A stretch of DNA of 56,501 nt from REEB85 sp018971455. Lineage in GTDB: Bacteria; Pseudomonadota; Alphaproteobacteria; Acetobacterales; Acetobacteraceae. The position numbers were made by a program, and so were the translations under genes. The notes under the pieces were generated by a model. The model was given only the letters and a program-made list of their open reading frames with translations, made no database searches and was not told the DNA's origin. Numbering within the stretch: the stretch's first letter is position 1; each line of letters begins with the position of its first letter. The DNA lies in assembly GCA_028871195.1 (NCBI GenBank), contig JAGWNT010000011.1:1-56501 (forward strand), given 5' to 3'. Positions 51,482-56,501 of this stretch are shown one piece after another.

Positions 51482-52936
51482 ATGTCCCTGCGCTGCGACC
51501 TGATCATCCGCGACGCCACCATCATCGACGGCACCGGGGCGCCGCGGGCGCGCGGCGACGTGGCCGTGCGCGAGGACCGCATCGCCGCCACCGGCGAGCT
51601 CGGCGGCTGGTCCGGCGCGCGCGAAATCCACGCCGACGGCAAGGTGCTCGCCCCCGGCTTCATCGACGCGCACACCCATGACGATCGCGCCGTGCTGTGC
51701 GGGCCGTCCTGCATGCTGTGCAAGATGTCGCAGGGAGTCACCACGGTGGTGGTCGGCAATTGCGGCATCAGCCTCGCCCCCTCGCCGGGGCCGCGCCGCC
51801 TGCCGCCGCCGCTCGATCTCGTCTTCGCGCAGGATGGCGACATCTTCGAGAGCTTCGGCGCCTATGCCGAGCGGCTGGCGCGCGATCCGGCGCCGGTCAA
51901 CACCATGGCGCTGATCGGCCACATGTCGCTGCGCGTCGAGGCGATGGCGGGCGACACGCAGCGCGCCGCGACCGACGCCGAGGCGGCGCGCATGCAGGCG
52001 CGGCTGGCCGATGCGCTGGCCGAGGGCGCCGCGGGGTTTTCCACCGGCCTCTACTATCCGCCGAACATGATGGCGCCGACCGCGGAGGTGATCGCGGTGG
52101 CCGAGGCGTTGCGCGCGGCGGGCGGGCTCTACGTCACGCATATGCGCGACGAGGCGGCGCGCGTTCTGGACTCCATCGAGGAAAGCCTGGGCATCGGGCG
52201 GGCGGTCGGTGCGCCGGTGGTGATCAGCCACCACAAATGCGCCATGCCGGAGAATTTCGGCCGCTCCACGCAGACCCTGCCGCGCCTCGCCGCCGCCGCC
52301 GAGACCCAGCGCGTGGCGTTCGACGTCTATCCCTACGCCGCCGGCTCGACCGTGCTGATGCCCGACCGCCTGCGCGACGACGTGCCGGTGAAGATCACCT
52401 GGTCGGTGCCGCATCCCGAGCATAACGGGCGCTGGCTCGCCGAGATCGCCGCCGAATGGGGCGTGGATCTGAAGGAGGCGGGGCGGCGCCTGCTGCCGGC
52501 CGGCGGCATCTTCTTCCAGATGGACGAGGCCGACGTGCAGCGCATTCTCGCCCATCCGCTCAGCATGATCGGCTCGGACGGCATTCCGCACGACGCCTTC
52601 CCCCATCCCCGCCTGTGGGGCACCTTCCCGCGCGTGCTCGGCCATTACGCGCGCGATCTCGGCCTGTTCAGCCTCGAGACCGCCGTCCACAAGATGACCG
52701 GCCGCGTCGCCGCGGTGTTCGGCATGGCCGATCGCGGCGTCATCCGCGCCGGTGCTCATGCCGATCTCGTGCTGTTCGACCCCGCGACGGTGCGCGACAC
52801 GGCCGATTTCGAGAATCCCATCCAGGCGGCCGACGGCATTCTGGAAACCTGGGTCAACGGACGTTCGGCCTATGTGCACGGGCAGGGCGCGACCGCGGAG
52901 CGCGCCGGCCGGCTTGTCCGCCGCGCGCCCGGGTGA
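51482..52936 (+). CDS. N-acyl-D-amino-acid deacylase-family amidohydrolase
   Basis: A 484-residue amidohydrolase-superfamily enzyme. RCDLIIRDATIIDGTGAPRARGDVAV begins the composite beta domain; the metal-binding motif is APGFIDAHTHDD; VVVGNCGISLAP, TGLYYPPNMMAPTAEVIAVAEAL, VTHMRDEAARVLDSIEES, VVISHHKCA and the catalytic Asp in MIGSDGIPHDAFPHPRLWGTF follow, all typical of D-aminoacylases. It releases D-amino acids from N-acyl forms, or N-carbamoyl products of the HyuAB reaction; which is unknown. Confidence 0.92.
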   Translation: MSLRCDLIIRDATIIDGTGAPRARGDVAVREDRIAATGELGGWSGAREIHADGKVLAPGFIDAHTHDDRAVLCGPSCMLCKMSQGVTTVVVGNCGISLAPSPGPRRLPPPLDLVFAQDGDIFESFGAYAERLARDPAPVNTMALIGHMSLRVEAMAGDTQRAATDAEAARMQARLADALAEGAAGFSTGLYYPPNMMAPTAEVIAVAEALRAAGGLYVTHMRDEAARVLDSIEESLGIGRAVGAPVVISHHKCAMPENFGRSTQTLPRLAAAAETQRVAFDVYPYAAGSTVLMPDRLRDDVPVKITWSVPHPEHNGRWLAEIAAEWGVDLKEAGRRLLPAGGIFFQMDEADVQRILAHPLSMIGSDGIPHDAFPHPRLWGTFPRVLGHYARDLGLFSLETAVHKMTGRVAAVFGMADRGVIRAGAHADLVLFDPATVRDTADFENPIQAADGILETWVNGRSAYVHGQGATAERAGRLVRRAPG

Positions 52937-52941
52937 TCGCC

Positions 52942-53541
52942 ATGCAGTTTCCGCTGCTCGCCTTCCTGCTGTTCGGCTTCGTCGCCTCGATCACGCCGGG
53001 GCCGAACAACGTGATGATCGCCGCCGTCGGCGCCAGCCACGGGCTGCGTGCGGCCCTGCCGATGATCAGCGGGATCGTCATCGGCTTCGGCGTGCTGGTG
53101 GTGCTGGTCGGGCTCGGCCTGTCGGTGCCGCTGGCCGCCTATCCGTGGCTGCACACGCTGCTGCGCGGCATCGGGGCGGCATGGCTGCTGCTGCTGGCCT
53201 GGAAGATCGCCACCGCCCCGGCACCCGGCCAGGGGGAGCGGCGGGCGCCGATGGGGCTGGTGGGGGGCGCGATGTTCCAGTGGATCAACCCCAAGGCCTG
53301 GGTGCTGGCGCTGAGCGTCGCCACCACCTGGACGGTGGCCGGCGCGCCGCTGGTGCCGCAGATCCTGACGATGAGCGCCCTGCTCGTCATCGTCGGCATT
53401 CCCTCCAGCCTGGCCTGGGCGCTGCTCGGCGCCTCGGCGTCGCGCGCGCTCGCCGTCCCGGCGCGGCTGCGCACCTTCAACCTCGTCATGGCGGGGCTTC
53501 TGGTGCTTTCGATGGTGCCGGTGCTGCTGCAGCTGGAATAG
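52942..53541 (+). CDS. LysE/RhtB-family exporter
   Basis: A 199-residue inner-membrane protein with six helices. LFGFVASITPGPNNVMIAAVGASHGLRAALP is the LysE signature and FQWINPKAWVLALS the conserved central loop. It exports an amino acid or derivative, plausibly to prevent build-up from the hydrolases just upstream. ATG 52942 is preferred to the overlapping GTG 52933. Its last 56 bp overlap, on the opposite strand, the end of the LPG_synthase_TM gene. Confidence 0.9.
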   Translation: MQFPLLAFLLFGFVASITPGPNNVMIAAVGASHGLRAALPMISGIVIGFGVLVVLVGLGLSVPLAAYPWLHTLLRGIGAAWLLLLAWKIATAPAPGQGERRAPMGLVGGAMFQWINPKAWVLALSVATTWTVAGAPLVPQILTMSALLVIVGIPSSLAWALLGASASRALAVPARLRTFNLVMAGLLVLSMVPVLLQLE

Positions 53542-54517
53542 CCCGCGCCCGGCGCAGCCAGTGCCGTCCCTCGCTCCATTGCCACGCCAGCAGCCCGGGC
53601 ACGCCGACCGTCAGCTCGCGCAGGCGCTTGAGCACCGACAGCGCGATGGCGATATCGGGCGGAATGGCGAACAGGCCGCAGGCGAGGATGAAACCGGCTT
53701 CCTGCACGCCGAGCGCGCCGGGCACGGCGAAGCCCGCGCTGCGCGCGGCCATGCCCAGGCTCTCGACGGCGAAGGCCTGCGCGAACGGCGCCGGGTGGCC
53801 GAGGGCGGCCAGCGCCAGCCACGTCTCGGCGATGCCGAGATGCCAGGTCAGCAGATGCAGCGCGAGCGCCCGCCGGAGCGCCCCGCGATTGCCCTGCAAC
53901 CGGCGCAGATCGCCGTGCAGATCGCCGAGCGTGCTGGCGGTGAGGGCCGGAAACATGCCGGCGAGCCGGCCCGCGAGCCATGCCACCAGCCGCATCAGCC
54001 CGATGCGCTGGGCCAGGATGAACCCGGCCAGCCCGAGCGCCACCGGCAGCAACGCCCAGCTGAGCCAGGGCGGCACATGCAGGCCGTAGAGCAGCAGCAA
54101 GCCGGCGCCCTCGAGCGTGAAGACGAGCTGCGTGCCGGCTTCCACCGTGAGGTCGAGGATGGTGCCGAGTGCCCCCAGCGCGCCGGCCAGCCCGCGGCGC
54201 GCGAGCAGGCGCACGCCGACCACGTTGCCGCCGAGCTGGGCGACCGGCAGCAGGGAATTGACCGCTTCGCGCACCCAGCGCGCCATCAGGAAGGCGCCGG
54301 TGCTGGGCTGCGCCACCCCGCAGGCCAGCCGCCAGGCGATGGCGGAGAGATAGAGCTGTCCGAACAGCAGGGCGGTGCCCGGCGCCACCACCCAGGCGGC
54401 CGCGATCACTTCGCCGCCGATGCCGCGCACGCCGTACCACAGCACCAGGGCGATGGCGACGCCGCCGCCCATGGTGATGGCCAGCAGGCCGAGGCTGATG
54501 TGCAGGCTGCGTTTCAT
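53486..54517 (-). CDS. LPG_synthase_TM-family membrane protein (HpnL/UPF0104-like)
   Basis: A 343-residue protein with about eight hydrophobic helices. The segments QLYLSAIAWRLACG, VREAVNSLLPVAQLGGNVVGVRLLARRGL, ESLGMAARSAGFAVPGALGVQEAGFILAC and ALSVLKRLRELTVGVPGLLAWQW match the lysylphosphatidylglycerol-synthase transmembrane family, including the hopanoid-associated protein HpnL. No synthase domain is attached. It probably flips or moves a lipid; the substrate is unknown. ATG 54517 is chosen over an upstream frame of atypical composition. Confidence 0.85.
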   Translation of the reverse strand: MKRSLHISLGLLAITMGGGVAIALVLWYGVRGIGGEVIAAAWVVAPGTALLFGQLYLSAIAWRLACGVAQPSTGAFLMARWVREAVNSLLPVAQLGGNVVGVRLLARRGLAGALGALGTILDLTVEAGTQLVFTLEGAGLLLLYGLHVPPWLSWALLPVALGLAGFILAQRIGLMRLVAWLAGRLAGMFPALTASTLGDLHGDLRRLQGNRGALRRALALHLLTWHLGIAETWLALAALGHPAPFAQAFAVESLGMAARSAGFAVPGALGVQEAGFILACGLFAIPPDIAIALSVLKRLRELTVGVPGLLAWQWSEGRHWLRRARAIPAAAAPAPSKAPEAPP

Positions 54518-54548
54518 GACGCGGGAAGGCGCGTCTGCGCCGCATCTG

Positions 54549-55799
54549 TCAAGGCAGCAGCCCGCCCAGCCCGCCAACCACGCCGAAGGCGCAGGTGACG
54601 GCGCCCAGCGCCAGCACCAGCCAGAGGTACCAGCCGCGCAGCCGCTGCGCCGGCGGCAGCGCATGCACCGCCAGCGCCACCAGGAAGCCCAGCACCAGCG
54701 GCAGCAGCAGCGCGTTCATGACCTGCACGCCGAGATTGAGCGAAACCAGGTCGGGCGCCGCCCCCACCAGCGCGGCGCCGCCGACGACGCAGAGCGCATA
54801 GACGCCGTAGAACCAGCGCGCCTCGAGCGGATGGTGCTCGAGCGAGCGCCGGTAGCCCGCCACCTCGCCCAGCCCCCAGGCCAGCGCCAGCGAGGCGACG
54901 ATCGCGGCGACCAGGGCGGCCCCCAGCACGCCGAGGCCGAAGACCAGCCGCCCGAATTCATGGCCGAGGAACGGCGTCAGCGCCGCACTCATATCCCCCA
55001 CGGTGGACAGGCTCGCCTGCCGGTCATGCGCGCCGAGGGTCGCCGCCGCGGCGACCAGCACGGCGGCCATGATGAGCTGGGTGACGAGCGCGCCGAGTGC
55101 GGTGTCCCACCGCGCGGCGGTCAGATGGACGGGCCCGAGCTTCTTATCGGCCACCGCGGATTGCTGGTAGAAGACCATCCACGGCATCACCACGGCGCCG
55201 ATATTGGCGGCCACGAGATAGAGATAGCCGGGCTCGCGCAGCGGGATCGTGACGCTGTCATGGGCCAGCACGCCGAGATCCGGCCGCGCCGCCCAGGCGA
55301 CGCCGAAGAAGGCCAGCTCGAACAGGCCGAGCAGCATCGCCGCCCGCTCCACCCGCCGGTAGGAGCCGCTCAGCACCACGGCGAGCAGGGCGATGGCGGC
55401 CAGCGGCAGGCTGACCGCGCGCGGCACGCCGTAGAGCTCGCCGATCCCGGCGACGCCGGAGAACTCGGTCAGCAGCGCGCCGGCGCTGGCGATGGCGAGC
55501 CCGCCGGCGGAAAGCCACGCCCAGCCCGGCCCGAACCGCTCGCGGATCAGCTCTCCATGGCCCCGCCCGGTGAAGATCGCCAGCCGCACGGTGAGTTCCT
55601 GGACGACGTAGAGGATCGGCACCAGCAGGAGTTGCAGCAGCAGCAGCCGGTATCCCCACTGCACGCCGCTCTGCCCGGCGGTGATGATGCTGCCGACATC
55701 CGTGTCGGCCAGCATGACGACGAGGCCGGGGCCGATCACCGCGCGCCAGGGCAGGGCGCGCGCGGGTGCTGCATGGCTCGGTGGGGATAATTCGCTCAT
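54549..55799 (-). CDS. NRAMP-family divalent metal transporter (atypical TM1)
   Basis: A 416-residue inner-membrane protein with about eleven helices. TM1 reads GPGLVVMLADTDVGSIITAGQSGVQWGY where classical NRAMPs have DPGN; TM6 reads GAVVMPWMVFYQQSA where they have MPHN. The metal-coordinating methionine is retained, but the DPGN motif and TM6 histidine are not, so ion choice may differ from Mn/Fe (NRAMP-related Mg and Al transporters show such changes). A Fur-family-like palindrome overlaps its promoter region, supporting metal control. AAGG precedes ATG 55799. Confidence 0.85.
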   Translation of the reverse strand: MSELSPPSHAAPARALPWRAVIGPGLVVMLADTDVGSIITAGQSGVQWGYRLLLLQLLLVPILYVVQELTVRLAIFTGRGHGELIRERFGPGWAWLSAGGLAIASAGALLTEFSGVAGIGELYGVPRAVSLPLAAIALLAVVLSGSYRRVERAAMLLGLFELAFFGVAWAARPDLGVLAHDSVTIPLREPGYLYLVAANIGAVVMPWMVFYQQSAVADKKLGPVHLTAARWDTALGALVTQLIMAAVLVAAAATLGAHDRQASLSTVGDMSAALTPFLGHEFGRLVFGLGVLGAALVAAIVASLALAWGLGEVAGYRRSLEHHPLEARWFYGVYALCVVGGAALVGAAPDLVSLNLGVQVMNALLLPLVLGFLVALAVHALPPAQRLRGWYLWLVLALGAVTCAFGVVGGLGGLLP

Positions 55800-55819
55800 G
55801 CGCGCGCCTTGGTATGAGA

Positions 55820-55836
55820 TTGCGAATTACTCGCAA
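55820..55836. promoter_or_regulatory. Fur/Mur-family-like operator
   Basis: TTGCGAATTACTCGCAA is an 8-1-8 palindrome with one mismatched pair, similar in length and layout to alphaproteobacterial Fur/Mur boxes. It lies 21-37 bp before the NRAMP-type start codon, where binding would block expression. The regulator assignment is inference. Confidence 0.5.
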
Positions 55837-55947
55837 CTGATGCCTGCCTGGGTAGGGCGGCCCGCCCCCCGTGTCAATCGCGCGCGGACGGCGAATTGAT
55901 TTGCCGCGCGGTCTGGCCGAGAAAGCAGCCCGACAAAGGACCGCGCC

Positions 55948-56501
55948 ATGCCCGAGCTGATGCTGCACAACAGCCTGACCCGGCGGAAGGAGATCTTCCG
56001 GCCCATCGACCCTGCCCATGTGCGCCTCTATGTCTGCGGCCCGACGGTCTATGACCGGGCGCATATCGGCAATGCCCGCCCGGTGGTGGTGTACGACGTG
56101 CTGGTGCGCCTGCTGCGCCGGCTCTATCCGCGCGTCACCTACGTGCGCAACATCACCGACGTCGATGACAAGATCAACGCGCGCGCCGCCGAGAGCGGCG
56201 AGAGCATCGCCGCGATCACCGCGCGCACCACCGCCTGGTACCAGGCCGACATGGCCGAGCTCGGTGCCGCGCCGCCGGATATCGAGCCGCGCGCCACCGC
56301 CCACATCGCCGAGATGATCACCCTCATCACGCGGCTGATCGCCAACGGCCACGCCTATGCCGCCGACGGGCACGTGCTGTTCGCCGTGCCGAGCTTTGCC
56401 GCCTATGGAAGGCTCTCCGGCCGCAGCCCGGACGAGCTGCTCGCCGGTGCGCGCGTCGATGTCGCGCCCTACAAGCGCGATGCCGGCGACTTCGTGCTGT
56501 G
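55948..56501 (+). CDS. cysS: Cysteinyl-tRNA synthetase (5' part)
   Basis: The first 184 codons of a class I synthetase; the frame is open at the right edge. It begins ELMLHNSLTRRKEIFRPIDP, then VRLYVCGPTVYDRAHIGNAR, containing the Zn-binding cysteine and the HIGH motif (as AHIGN), and YVRNITDVDDKINARA. These segments are diagnostic for CysS, which charges tRNA-Cys. The KMSKS motif lies beyond the window. AAAGGA precedes ATG 55948. Confidence 0.96.
   Translation, partial: MPELMLHNSLTRRKEIFRPIDPAHVRLYVCGPTVYDRAHIGNARPVVVYDVLVRLLRRLYPRVTYVRNITDVDDKINARAAESGESIAAITARTTAWYQADMAELGAAPPDIEPRATAHIAEMITLITRLIANGHAYAADGHVLFAVPSFAAYGRLSGRSPDELLAGARVDVAPYKRDAGDFVL

Noticed and set aside
1..56501. Toxin-antitoxin, phage-defence or secondary-metabolite clusters
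   Set aside because: No nuclease, reverse transcriptase, restriction, NRPS/PKS or toxin-like domains were recognised on either strand.

Overview
The window is a GC-rich (roughly 70 %) chromosomal segment of an alphaproteobacterium, most likely Rhodospirillales and probably Acetobacteraceae or a close relative. The pointers are mitochondrial-type complex I accessory subunits (NDUFS4-like, NDUFA12), a NDUFA12-MlaD-DUF2155 operon, COQ7, an ELM1-like protein, large surface proteins with a Hint_2 domain, and a full CtrA-type box. This placement rests on gene content, not on a computed tree. There is no phage, insertion sequence, rRNA or CRISPR array; gaps are short and 4-bp start/stop overlaps are common.

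Region 1 (1-3876) carries housekeeping genes: a partial unknown gene, a methyltransferase, a histone-deacetylase-fold amidohydrolase overlapping a DUF192 protein, tRNA-Pro(TGG), an NDUFS4-like gene and tRNA-Arg(TCT). An AT-richer 540-bp gap follows, with a possible small RNA.

Region 2 (3877-16009) is the most unusual block and the best candidate for an undescribed system. An OmpR-type regulator precedes two paralogous ~1,100-residue proteins, each with a beta-strand-repeat passenger and a Hint (hedgehog/intein) autoprocessing domain. Between them lie a GT4 glycosyltransferase and an 833-residue RTX-like protein. The RTX-like gene has a perfect CtrA box and a long hairpin-rich leader. I infer a cell-surface or matrix system.

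Region 3 (16010-18067) is a transcription unit with a textbook FNR/FixK box, a small periplasmic cytochrome c and a Cyc2-like outer-membrane cytochrome-porin fusion, closed by a strong terminator. It is a candidate extracellular electron-transfer module.

Region 4 (18180-32454) is mixed core metabolism: PH-domain protein; receiver protein; a minus-strand operon of a degenerate class II ribonucleotide-reductase-like protein, RidA and a FemAB-like protein, with two NrdR-like boxes; the NDUFA12-MlaD-small protein-DUF2155-OtsB operon; GST; DsbB-COQ7; PyrE; ELM1-like; tartrate/malate dehydrogenase; aminotransferase; TetR.

Region 5 (32455-54517) is transport and catabolism: a TetR-controlled EmrAB-type pump with a clear palindromic operator, a flavoprotein, a ThDP enzyme, a complete branched-chain-type ABC transporter (LivJHMGF), a chemoreceptor, two tandem 2-hydroxyacid dehydrogenases, a HyuA-HyuB hydantoinase/oxoprolinase pair, an N-acyl-D-amino-acid deacylase, a LysE-type exporter and a LPG_synthase_TM protein. 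Together they suggest uptake and degradation of a cyclic or N-acylated amino-acid-like compound.

Region 6 (54549-56501) holds an atypical NRAMP-family transporter behind a Fur-family-like palindrome, and the 5' part of cysS.
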